Assembly: GCA_964575225.1 (NCBI GenBank)
Contig: CAZNQW010000084.1
Coordinates: 1 to 15,234, forward strand
DNA: 15,234 nucleotides
DNA from: CAZNQW01 sp964575225
GTDB taxonomy: Bacteria > Chloroflexota > Anaerolineae > JAAYZQ01
Direction of reading: 5' to 3'
Positions 1 through 6,768 of the stretch are shown piece after piece; positions within the stretch are counted from its first letter, which is position 1; every line of letters begins with the position of its first letter. A program made the translations under genes and the position numbers. Below the pieces are notes generated by a model, which made no database searches, was not told the DNA's origin, and was given only the letters and a program-made list of their open reading frames with translations.

Positions 1-1
1 C

Positions 2-79
2 CAGCCCGAGTTCAAGATTACCAAATCCTCATTGCCTGAGGAGACCGAGGTCGTCGTTCTGGATTATTTCCGATCGTAA
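2..79 (+). CDS. C-terminal fragment of an unidentified protein
   Basis: An open frame runs from the window edge and stops at TAA 77-79, giving 25 residues ending EVVVLDYFRS. The start lies outside the window. The stretch has normal protein-like composition, and the next gene's promoter begins just after its stop, which fits a real gene end. No family can be recognised from so short a piece. It could also be a chance open frame. Confidence 0.45.
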   Translation, partial: QPEFKITKSSLPEETEVVVLDYFRS

Positions 80-89
80 ACGAGAGGGT

Positions 90-119
90 TTGCCTGCTGC
101 CACCTCTCCCCGATATAAG
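90..119 (+). promoter_or_regulatory. Sigma70-type promoter for the SdrD-B-like protein gene
   Basis: A -35 box TTGCCT (90-95) and a -10 box TATAAG (114-119) are separated by 18 bp. With a 17-bp spacer the -10 would read ATATAA. Transcription would start near 126, giving a leader of about 70 nt. The -35 resembles those of the other promoters called in this window. Confidence 0.55.
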
Positions 120-194
120 AGCCCAACGTACGCCCAGTGGGTTGGCTTGCGACTCTGCCTTTCACCGGCCATTCAATGAAGAAGGAGGAACACC

Positions 195-2345
195 ATGAGA
201 TTTCGATCGTGGACATTTGTGATTGGGAGCTTGTTGCTCTTGGCTCTTTTGGTGATAGGAGCAAGCGAGGTGCAGGCCTTGCAAGCGCCTACGCCGGCAC
301 CTACCGGGTCCATCAGCGGCACCGTGTTCTGCGATGCCAACTCGAACGATGAGTATGATCCCGGCGAGGAATTGCCCGGCGTAGAGGTCACCCTGTGGAA
401 TAACCTGGATTGCAACTGGCCCGTTACCGATACGGTGCGAGCCACACAGAACAGCGCCAGCGACGGCACCTACGCGTTTGCCGGTCTGCCGGTGGGACCG
501 AACTATGGCCATCCGGCTTGCTATGGCGTGAGCGTCGATCTCTCCGATCCGGCGCTCGGTACCTGCAATTACCCGATGAGGTCGGAGCTGTACGACGTCC
601 GGTTGGTCACCGATTATCCTGATTACCAGATTGACTTTTCCTTCCGACAAGTCTGGGAACGGTGGGTGGACAACCAAACTTGGGCGCCGGGGTTGAGAGT
701 GACGGCCCAGACCTCCGATACCATCGAGGTTGTCGACAGCGTTTCTCTGATGCGTTGGCCGAATGTGCAAGCGCCCATCGAGAATCCACACCTTGTGGAC
801 ACCTGGAACCCGACTGAGCTGACCCTCCTCGGGTATCAGATCAGCGAGGGTGAGGTGATGACGGATACAGGGATTCTCACCTGGACGCTGCCGCTGTTTC
901 CCCCGGGACCAGGGCCCCAAGCAGGATCCGCAGCGACCCTGACTCAGACCTTCCGCGTGGAGCCGTGCACCTGGGCCGAGACTCTGCTCCAGGGAGACCT
1001 ATACTACGACTTTCTCTATTTGGATGCAGAGGGTGCGGCTCTGGTCCAACAAGCGGCTCCCCAAAAGCGTCCCGTGGTTATCGCCAAGATGCCGCCCGAC
1101 CTCCAGATCGGGAGCACCTATTCTGCCGAGGTTTCGGCGGGATCTCAAGTTTCTTTCACTTTGGGCTATACCAACGCCGGCGGCTATGAGAATAACGTCA
1201 TGGTTCGCACCGATTTCCCGCCTGAGGCGCCCTTTGCCTCGTCAATCCCCTCGCCGGATCGTCAGGGCTCGGATGGCTCGTGGGCCGAGTGGGACGTGGG
1301 AAGATTGGGCAAGAACCATACGGGCCGCATCGACGTCACGGTCGCCATCCAAGCCGGACTGACTCCTTTGACCCCGATCCCGATTACGGCTACGATCCAC
1401 AATCACGTGGGCGAGCTTGCCGACACGACCCTGATCCAATTTTACATCGCCCAGCCGTCGCTGTCCCTCGGCGATCGGGTCTGGTATGACACCGACCGGG
1501 ACGGCCTCCAGGATGCCGGCGAGCCGGGGGTACAAGGCATCGGCGTGAACCTGTACGGCGGTGGTGCATGCACGGGCACGGCGCTTTTCTCGAGCACGAC
1601 CGACGCCGACGGTTTGTACGCTTTCGCCGATTTGCAGCCGGGCACCTTCTGCCTGCAATTCTCGGGCATTCCTTCGGGCTGGATGATCAGCCCTCAGAAT
1701 CAGGGCCCGGACGATGCAGTCGACTCGGATGCGAATCCGGCGACGGCGCAGATCACCGATATCATTCTTGCCGGCGAGGATGTTCAGCAGGATATGGGCA
1801 TCTATACCGTGGGTTCTATCGGGGGCGCCCTGTTCTGTGACTCTAACACGAATGGGCAACTCGACGCAGGGGAGGGGCTCGCGGACATCACAGTCAGCCT
1901 CTTGGACGATCCGGCCTGTCAAGGCGTCGGGGGCATCGTGCTTGATAGCACAAGCTCGACGGCTCTGGGCGCCTATTTGTTCGAAGGGATTGGGGTTGGC
2001 CCCACGGGCGCGCCGCTTTGCTACGTGGTCGCGGTTGACGGCGCCGATCCCAATTTGGGCGACTGCACCGTTCCTCTCACGTCGCTTTCCTTCGCCGCGA
2101 CCCTGGATGCCAATGAACCCGACGTATTGGATGCCGACTTTCGATTCGGCGCGGAGCCGGTGCCCCCCACATCTACCCCCACGCCCACTGGCGCGCCCAC
2201 CAGCACCCCCACCCCAGAAGTTGCGCCCGAATCGCCGGCCGTAGTGCCCGAGGCGTCGACATTGTTGCTCCTCGGTGGGGCTGCCTCCAGCCTGGCAGGA
2301 TACGCCGGCCTGCAGATCCGAGCGCGACGGCGCAAATCGAAATAA
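195..2345 (+). CDS. Secreted SdrD-B-like repeat protein with PEP-CTERM-like C-terminus
   Basis: A 716-residue exported, probably surface or matrix protein. The ATG at 195 follows a strong ribosome site (AAGGAGGA, 183-189). Residues 1-28 form a signal peptide with a leucine-rich core. Three SdrD-B-like domains lie at about 38-150, 423-537 and 539-652. Each opens with an acidic loop (for example DTDRDGLQDAGEPG) that in this fold commonly binds calcium. Residues 300-410 look like a DUF11-type beta-sandwich. Repeats 1 and 3 each carry four cysteines at matching positions (46, 73, 109, 124 and 548, 575, 609, 624). A Thr/Pro linker (656-683) leads to VPEASTLLLLGG, a hydrophobic helix and a basic RARRRKSK tail, a layout like an exosortase (PEP-CTERM) sorting signal but with PEA instead of PEP. 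The gene is monocistronic between its own promoter and terminator. The ligand or role is unknown. Confidence 0.85.
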   Translation: MRFRSWTFVIGSLLLLALLVIGASEVQALQAPTPAPTGSISGTVFCDANSNDEYDPGEELPGVEVTLWNNLDCNWPVTDTVRATQNSASDGTYAFAGLPVGPNYGHPACYGVSVDLSDPALGTCNYPMRSELYDVRLVTDYPDYQIDFSFRQVWERWVDNQTWAPGLRVTAQTSDTIEVVDSVSLMRWPNVQAPIENPHLVDTWNPTELTLLGYQISEGEVMTDTGILTWTLPLFPPGPGPQAGSAATLTQTFRVEPCTWAETLLQGDLYYDFLYLDAEGAALVQQAAPQKRPVVIAKMPPDLQIGSTYSAEVSAGSQVSFTLGYTNAGGYENNVMVRTDFPPEAPFASSIPSPDRQGSDGSWAEWDVGRLGKNHTGRIDVTVAIQAGLTPLTPIPITATIHNHVGELADTTLIQFYIAQPSLSLGDRVWYDTDRDGLQDAGEPGVQGIGVNLYGGGACTGTALFSSTTDADGLYAFADLQPGTFCLQFSGIPSGWMISPQNQGPDDAVDSDANPATAQITDIILAGEDVQQDMGIYTVGSIGGALFCDSNTNGQLDAGEGLADITVSLLDDPACQGVGGIVLDSTSSTALGAYLFEGIGVGPTGAPLCYVVAVDGADPNLGDCTVPLTSLSFAATLDANEPDVLDADFRFGAEPVPPTSTPTPTGAPTSTPTPEVAPESPAVVPEASTLLLLGGAASSLAGYAGLQIRARRRKSK

Positions 2346-2362
2346 GGGCGGTATGAGATGAC

Positions 2363-2397
2363 AAGAGGGGGGCGCAAAATCTGCGCCCCTCTTTTTT
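2363..2397 (+). terminator. Intrinsic terminator after the SdrD-B-like gene
   Basis: The arm at 2363-2376 pairs with 2382-2395; the core GGGGCGCA pairs perfectly with TGCGCCCC across a 5-nt loop, and the outer pairs include G-U wobbles. The hairpin runs directly into TTTTTT at 2392-2397. It sits 18 nt past the stop of the upstream gene. On the opposite strand, where rluD ends at 2409, the T-tract is poor, so it acts mainly in the plus direction. Confidence 0.85.
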
Positions 2398-2408
2398 AGT
2401 CAGAGGGT

Positions 2409-3341
2409 TCAGCCTTGCAGCAATTGGAGGACGCTGTTCAGGTCGTCGGGCAGCGGCGCTTCCAGGGTCAGTCGTCGGCCCGTTTGGGGGTGCAAGAAGT
2501 CCAGCCTGCGGGCGTGGAGAAACTGGCGGGTGAGGGGCAGTTGTGTGCGCCGCCGTCCATAGATCGAGTCGCCGACGACCGGGTGGTGGATGGAGGCAAA
2601 ATGCACCCGGATCTGATGGGTGCGGCCTGTATGAAGCTCGGCTTCAACCAGGGAATAGAGACCCGCTGCCAGTCCGGTTTTGTGGGCAAACTGCTCCAGC
2701 ACGTGGTATTCGGTCACCGCTTCGCGTCCACCGGCGAGCACGGCCATCCGTTGTCGGTGGGCCGGGTCGCGGCCGATGGGCGCTTCGATGCGTCCCCAAG
2801 CCGGTTGCAGGTGGCCATCCACCAGCGCCAGGTAGCTCTTGTGCACCGTGCGTTCCTGAAATTGGCGCTGCAGGGCGCGGCGGATTTTGACATTCTTGGC
2901 CACCAACACCAGTCCTGAGGTGTCGCGGTCCAGCCGGTGGACAATGCCAGGCCGGTCGTTGTTCTCTAGGGCCAATTCGGGGCAATGAGCTAAAAGGGCA
3001 TTCACCAATGTCCCCCCAGGGTGTCCGGGCGCCGGGTGAACGACCATGCCCGCGGCCTTGTTCACCACCAACAGCGCCGCGTCCTCGTACACTACGTCCA
3101 GGGGAATCAGTTCCGCAGAGGGCAAGGGGGCCTCATCGTCGTCGAGCCGAGGCACCTGAATCAGATCGCCGGCCTTGACCTTGTAGCTGGCCCTCACCGG
3201 CTCGCCGTTCACGGTTATTTGCCCGCTGTCAATGAGCTTTTGGATGGCCGCTCGCGAAAGGTCGGGGATCCGTTCGGCGAGGAACCTATCCAGGCGGACA
3301 CCACTGTCTGTGACCTCAAACTGGGTTTGTTCGACCGTCAT
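2409..3341 (-). CDS. rluD: RluD-family 23S rRNA pseudouridine synthase
   Basis: A 310-residue RluA/RluD-family enzyme that isomerises uridines in RNA to pseudouridine. Members typically act on 23S rRNA helix 69, but the exact site cannot be read from sequence. An S4 RNA-binding domain spans about residues 13-65 (VRLDRFLAERIPDLSRAAIQ). The catalytic domain follows from about 85, with HRLDRDTSG at 135-143 supplying the catalytic aspartate D138, and the family motif HTGRTHQIRVH at 237-247. The length is typical of the family. The ATG has no strong ribosome site. It is the last gene of a minus-strand operon after the DksA-like gene and lspA, 72 bp from lspA. Adjacency of lspA and an rluD-type gene is common in bacteria. 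Confidence 0.93.
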   Translation of the reverse strand: MTVEQTQFEVTDSGVRLDRFLAERIPDLSRAAIQKLIDSGQITVNGEPVRASYKVKAGDLIQVPRLDDDEAPLPSAELIPLDVVYEDAALLVVNKAAGMVVHPAPGHPGGTLVNALLAHCPELALENNDRPGIVHRLDRDTSGLVLVAKNVKIRRALQRQFQERTVHKSYLALVDGHLQPAWGRIEAPIGRDPAHRQRMAVLAGGREAVTEYHVLEQFAHKTGLAAGLYSLVEAELHTGRTHQIRVHFASIHHPVVGDSIYGRRRTQLPLTRQFLHARRLDFLHPQTGRRLTLEAPLPDDLNSVLQLLQG

Positions 3342-3413
3342 CGTCGGAAACTCGCGGGCAGGGGGGGATGGGACGTTGGTGGCGAGGCCATCCCCGAGTG
3401 CGCTGGGCGTCGA

Positions 3414-3974
3414 TCACGCGTCATGGGCCACCGAACGATCGGCTTCCGCTTCTCGTTCCTCGCGCCACAGCCACCAGGCCACGATGGCCACTCCGCCGAC
3501 CACGCACATGTCGGCGACGTTCCACACGGGCCAGATTTTGAAGTCGATAAAGTCGGTGACGTAGGCGTGGGGCAGGGCCGTCCACAGGCTTCCGGTTTGC
3601 CGGGCAAAGGCCGTGGCCGTCCGCAGCCGGTCGATGACGTTGCCCAGATCGCCAGCCATCACCAACGCCGCTGCCAGGCGCAGGTACCCATGCTCGGCAG
3701 GGATGCGGGGATAGTACACGAGAATGGCGACGATCACCCCGAGGTTCACGAGCATGAACACCCAGCCAAATCCGGCCAGTTGGCCAAAGGATACGCCGGT
3801 GTTCTGGACGTGGGTAAAGGTAAAAAACCGGGACAGCGCCGGGATGGGAGCCCAGGCTTCGTTGATCGCCAGATTCTGACGGATCAGCCACTTGCTCACC
3901 TGATCCAGCGTGAGAAACAAGAGGGTCAAACCAACAAGAAGGGTCCAGCTTTGGGAACGTGTAAGAGATCGCAA
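3414..3974 (-). CDS. lspA: Lipoprotein signal peptidase (signal peptidase II)
   Basis: A 186-residue inner-membrane aspartic protease that removes signal peptides from diacylglyceryl-modified prolipoproteins. Four hydrophobic membrane segments lie at about 9-25, 68-88, 95-108 and 155-170. Family motifs are present in order: DQVSKW (24-29), NTGVSFG (58-64), GNVIDR (111-116) and WNVAD (151-155). D115 and D155 would be the catalytic pair. The stretch between them holds an extra segment (about 119-138) compared with the short enzymes I know, so that periplasmic loop is enlarged. The start is TTG at 3974, 12 bp after the upstream gene, without a clear Shine-Dalgarno, so translation may depend on coupling. 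A slightly different start cannot be excluded. Confidence 0.92.
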   Translation of the reverse strand: MRSLTRSQSWTLLVGLTLLFLTLDQVSKWLIRQNLAINEAWAPIPALSRFFTFTHVQNTGVSFGQLAGFGWVFMLVNLGVIVAILVYYPRIPAEHGYLRLAAALVMAGDLGNVIDRLRTATAFARQTGSLWTALPHAYVTDFIDFKIWPVWNVADMCVVGGVAIVAWWLWREEREAEADRSVAHDA

Positions 3975-3986
3975 GGGAATCTAGCT

Positions 3987-4331
3987 CTATTTGGTGTCGA
4001 GTCGTTGCTGGCAGCGCAGACAAAGGGTCACGTAGGGCAGGGCCTTGAGCCGTGCTGGATCGATTTCCTCACTGCACAGCCTGCACGTCCCATATGTCCC
4101 TTCCTCAAGGCGCTCCAACGCATCGTTGATCTGCCCGAGTAGTTTTTCGGCGTTTTGACGCAAAGCCAATTCCTTGGCCTGTTCATAGGCTTCGGTTGCG
4201 TCATCGGCCATATGATTGCCATAGCCCAGGTTTTCGCCCCCCTCGGCATTCATCTGGGCCACGATCGCTTCGAGTCGCGACTGCTCGCCCTCCAGGAAAG
4301 CGCGCAGCGCCCCCCGTTGTCCAACTTTCAT
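3987..4331 (-). CDS. DksA/TraR-type C4 zinc-finger protein
   Basis: A 114-residue protein of the DksA/TraR superfamily, whose members bind in the RNA polymerase secondary channel and modulate initiation. The N-terminal two thirds is helical and acidic (about 7-75), like the DksA coiled coil. A zinc finger of the form C-x2-C-x17-C-x2-C uses C83, C86, C104 and C107, embedded in YGTCRLCSEEIDPARLKALP, a typical family signature. The ATG at 4331 follows GGAGG at good spacing. It is the first gene of the operon with lspA and rluD, just downstream of the promoter at 4367-4395. Whether it responds to ppGpp as E. coli DksA does is unknown. Confidence 0.88.
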   Translation of the reverse strand: MKVGQRGALRAFLEGEQSRLEAIVAQMNAEGGENLGYGNHMADDATEAYEQAKELALRQNAEKLLGQINDALERLEEGTYGTCRLCSEEIDPARLKALPYVTLCLRCQQRLDTK

Positions 4332-4366
4332 TCTGCCTCCGCTTCCGAACCATCTCTAGATCCACT

Positions 4367-4395
4367 ATTGTACCCGAAGCGCGGCATTTGGGCAA
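4367..4395 (-). promoter_or_regulatory. Sigma70-type promoter for the dksA-like/lspA/rluD operon
   Basis: Read on the minus strand, -35 TTGCCC (4390-4395) and -10 TACAAT (4367-4372) are separated by exactly 17 bp. The transcript would start near 4360, leaving a short leader of about 30 nt before the ATG at 4331. Confidence 0.75.
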
Positions 4396-4562
4396 ATTCG
4401 CCCGCGCGTCGTTGGCAAAAGGCTGGGTTCCAAGATTTTGCAGGTTTGGTCGCCCTGTCCCTGCAAGTGCTGGGCATCCACATCTCTGGGGGGCGAGGCG
4501 GTCTGCGAGCATCAAATCAGATGGAATGACCGCCTTTTCCCTGCCGTGTTCTCGCCAGACAT
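4396..4562. other. Divergent intergenic spacer without a gene
   Basis: This stretch separates the minus-strand dksA-like promoter from the plus-strand BMC operon promoter. Open frames crossing it are short, lack ribosome sites and resemble no protein I know. I see no RNA gene or clear repeat. It may hold regulatory sites, but none can be pointed to. Confidence 0.5.
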
Positions 4563-4591
4563 TTGCCAAGCAGGCCGATCAATGGTATCAT
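4563..4591 (+). promoter_or_regulatory. Sigma70-type promoter for the BMC operon
   Basis: -35 TTGCCA (4563-4568), a 17-bp spacer and -10 TATCAT (4586-4591) match the consensus well. The start would fall near 4598. The next confident start codon is at 4826, so the leader is about 230 nt and structured. Confidence 0.7.
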
Positions 4592-4647
4592 ATGGCCGCC
4601 TGACGCTGGAGTGTGCAGGGTGGTTGGGCGACCCTGGAATCCATGGC

Positions 4648-4743
4648 GACCGTACGGTCACAAATGCAAAGCATGGCCGTGGGCGTGAGCGGCCATGTTC
4701 CTTTTGTGAGAACAGGGTCCGACCGAGTGGCTCCGCCCGTTCT
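4648..4743 (+). promoter_or_regulatory. Structured leader of the BMC operon: palindrome and two hairpins
   Basis: Three elements follow each other in the leader. First, a perfect 12-bp palindrome GACCGTACGGTC (4648-4659). Second, a two-part hairpin in which TCACAAA (4658-4664) pairs with TTTGTGA (4703-4709) and CATGGCCG (4672-4679) pairs with CGGCCATG (4690-4697). The inner stem is followed by TTCCTTTTG and could act as a weak attenuator. Third, a hairpin of AGAACAGG (4709-4716) with CCCGTTCT (4736-4743), with one mismatch. The structure matches no riboswitch class I can name. A protein operator or an attenuator are both possible. Confidence 0.4.
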
Positions 4744-4825
4744 TAGGGCGCAGGCGCGACGGACCAGGCACGCGGGATTGCAGACAGAATCCATCGCGGC
4801 AGTGCAGGAGCACCACCGAACCAAG

Positions 4826-6223
4826 ATGGCCATTGACCTTATCCAGGCGATACAGGCAGCGGGAGTTGTCGGCGCTGGAGGGGCTGGGTTTCCCACCCAT
4901 GCCAAGCTCACAGCCCGCGTGGATACGGTGATCGCCAACGGCGTCGAATGCGATCCGCTCCTGCAGTGCGACCAGCGGCTGATGGAGCACCACGCCGGGG
5001 AGATCCTCCGCGGTGTGCAGGCGGTCATGGCAGCCACCGGCGCAACCCAGGGCATTGTGGCGCTCAAACGAACCTACAAGGCAGCGACGACCGCCTTGCA
5101 GCGGGCGCTGGAAGCCAGCCGGGAGCTGAGCCCCATCAAGCTCTTGCTCCTGGAAAGCCGCTATCCGGCGGGCGACGAGTTCGTCCTGGTCTACGAGGCC
5201 ACCGGACGGCTTGTGCCGGAGGCGGGCCTGCCGCTGGACGTTGGGTGCATCGTCCAGAACGTGCAGACGCTGTTTAACATCGATCGGGCAGTCAATGGCG
5301 CTGCCGTTACACACCGTTTGCTGACGGTGGTGGGGGCCGTGGGTCGACCGGTCACGCTGTGGGCGCCCATCGGCACCTCGATCGGCCAGGTGATCTCCTG
5401 GGCCGGGGGCATCCAGCCGCCGCGCTGGTCGGGCCGCACTGCGGCCGACTATGCGGTGGTCGTCGGCGGGCCGATGATGGGCCGCCTGGCCCATAGCCTG
5501 GACGAACCCATCCTCAAGACCACGAGTGGCCTGCTGGTGTTGCCCCAGGACAATGCCGTGATCCGCGCCTTGAGCCGCAGTCAGGCCTCTTGGGTTCGGC
5601 GGGGCATGTCCACCTGCGACCAGTGCCGCGACTGTACGGCCTTGTGCCCCCGCTACCTGTTGGGCCACGCCTTGCAGCCCCATCACGTGATGCGGGCCAT
5701 CAACTATGGGCTTGACCAACCGGCCGATGTTCTGACGGCTGCCATCCTTTGCTGCGAATGTCGCCTGTGCGAAGCCTACGCCTGCCCGTTGGACCTCTCG
5801 CCCATGGCCTACTATGTCTCGATCAAGGCCGAGTTAAAGGCCCAGGGCTGGGTGAACGTGGACCACAAGCGGTCGGATTTGGAACCCCACCCCATGCGCG
5901 AGTACCGTCTGGTGCCGACGCGACGGCTGATCGCCCGCTTGGGGCTCACCGAGTGGGAGCGCGATGTCTGTCCGCTGGATGAATCCGATTATCGACCAGG
6001 ACGTGTCACGCTGCCGCTGAAACAGCACATCGGGGCGCCTGCCCAGCCGGTGGTGGCGGAAGGGGATACGGTTCATCAAGGGGATCGGATCGCGCTCATC
6101 CCCGAGGGTCAGTTGAGTGCCTGCATCCACGCCTCGATTGAGGGGCGGATCGCGCGCATCGACCAGGGTGTGATCGAGATTGTGGCCCAGCCTGTGGACG
6201 CAAAACCTGGAGGCCCACGATGA
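4826..6223 (+). CDS. pduS: PduS-like flavin/Fe-S electron-transfer protein of a microcompartment (RnfC-related)
   Basis: A 465-residue PduS-family protein. In the propanediol compartment PduS is a flavin and Fe-S reductase that supports cobalamin reduction and docks on the shell protein PduT. Visible parts: GAGGAGFPTHAKL (16-28), the glycine-rich FMN/NADH-binding signature shared with RnfC; an SLBB-like region at about 160-200; one [4Fe-4S] site C264-x2-C267-x2-C270-x3-C274-P; a second at C309-x2-C312-x2-C315-x4-C320-P; and a C-terminal barrel-sandwich segment (about 396-454). The ATG at 4826 was chosen because homology starts there. The frame stays open upstream to a GTG at 4613, but that 71-residue extension is arginine-rich and unlike the family. 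The Shine-Dalgarno is weak (AGGAG at 4806 is too distant). It is the first gene of the BMC operon and overlaps the next by ATGA. Confidence 0.88.
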   Translation: MAIDLIQAIQAAGVVGAGGAGFPTHAKLTARVDTVIANGVECDPLLQCDQRLMEHHAGEILRGVQAVMAATGATQGIVALKRTYKAATTALQRALEASRELSPIKLLLLESRYPAGDEFVLVYEATGRLVPEAGLPLDVGCIVQNVQTLFNIDRAVNGAAVTHRLLTVVGAVGRPVTLWAPIGTSIGQVISWAGGIQPPRWSGRTAADYAVVVGGPMMGRLAHSLDEPILKTTSGLLVLPQDNAVIRALSRSQASWVRRGMSTCDQCRDCTALCPRYLLGHALQPHHVMRAINYGLDQPADVLTAAILCCECRLCEAYACPLDLSPMAYYVSIKAELKAQGWVNVDHKRSDLEPHPMREYRLVPTRRLIARLGLTEWERDVCPLDESDYRPGRVTLPLKQHIGAPAQPVVAEGDTVHQGDRIALIPEGQLSACIHASIEGRIARIDQGVIEIVAQPVDAKPGGPR

Positions 6224-6726
6224 GCAGTGCCCAATTTGGCAACCTGATCCAGGCCGAGTTCTTTACCAGTACGCACCGGCTATCGGGGCGCGTTCATACC
6301 GGAAACAAGCCGCTGGGCGATCTGCTCAACGATCATTCCCAGTCCTATTTGCTGGTGTTCGATGTCTATATCTCGCGTCTCAGCGAGCCGGGCGAGATCG
6401 TGGCCTATGCGCCCACCGCTTTTTTGACCAAAGACAACTTGAGCTTTGTCATTGTCTCGATGCGCCAGGCCCGCGGTCCCGATCAAGGCCGATATGCCAG
6501 CCAGCAATACAAGGCCCTGGTCACTTTGCCGGGGGTTGAGGTGCAGGGCAAGTTCGCGGGCCCCTATCGGTTTGACATTCGGACCTTTACGCCGGCGACC
6601 CTGGATACATACCAAGTCCTTTTTGAGGCCCAAGCTCGCCTTGTATCGCTGCCCGACGTGGCCTTTAGCGGCGAGGCGATCCTGGTCAATCGCACTCACG
6701 TCGAGAGTTTCTGTCTCAGCGAGTAA
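6220..6726 (+). CDS. Unknown BMC-operon protein with an internal duplication
   Basis: A 168-residue soluble protein with no signal peptide, membrane segment or known catalytic motif. It appears to be two copies of a beta-rich unit of about 70 residues. In half 1 (about 10-80) YLLVFD (43-48) is followed 24 residues later by AFLTKD. In half 2 (about 97-166) YQVLFE (131-136) is followed 22 residues later by AILVNR. GRV-type and GKF-type strands also line up before them. I cannot name a family with confidence. It may belong to one of the small Chloroflexota domains of unknown function. It overlaps the pduS-like stop by ATGA, so it is translationally coupled and probably works with the electron-transfer or shell proteins. 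Confidence 0.8.
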   Translation: MSSAQFGNLIQAEFFTSTHRLSGRVHTGNKPLGDLLNDHSQSYLLVFDVYISRLSEPGEIVAYAPTAFLTKDNLSFVIVSMRQARGPDQGRYASQQYKALVTLPGVEVQGKFAGPYRFDIRTFTPATLDTYQVLFEAQARLVSLPDVAFSGEAILVNRTHVESFCLSE

Positions 6727-6768
6727 GCAATCCGATGATCGCTTTTGCGAGAGGGAAGGACTGCCGCC

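Noticed and set aside
3021..4142. 373-residue plus-strand open frame across rluD, lspA and the dksA-like gene
   Set aside because: It covers three well-supported minus-strand genes; its translation is low-complexity and rich in Gly, His and Arg, typical of a shadow frame.
4613..4825. 71-residue N-terminal extension of the PduS-like protein from a GTG start
   Set aside because: The extension is unlike the family, overlaps strong RNA hairpins, and conserved PduS sequence begins right after the ATG at 4826. It cannot be fully excluded.
4598..4825. Cobalamin riboswitch in the BMC leader
   Set aside because: A B12 link was plausible because PduS acts on cobalamin, but I could not find the B12-box-like conserved stretches, so the class was not assigned.
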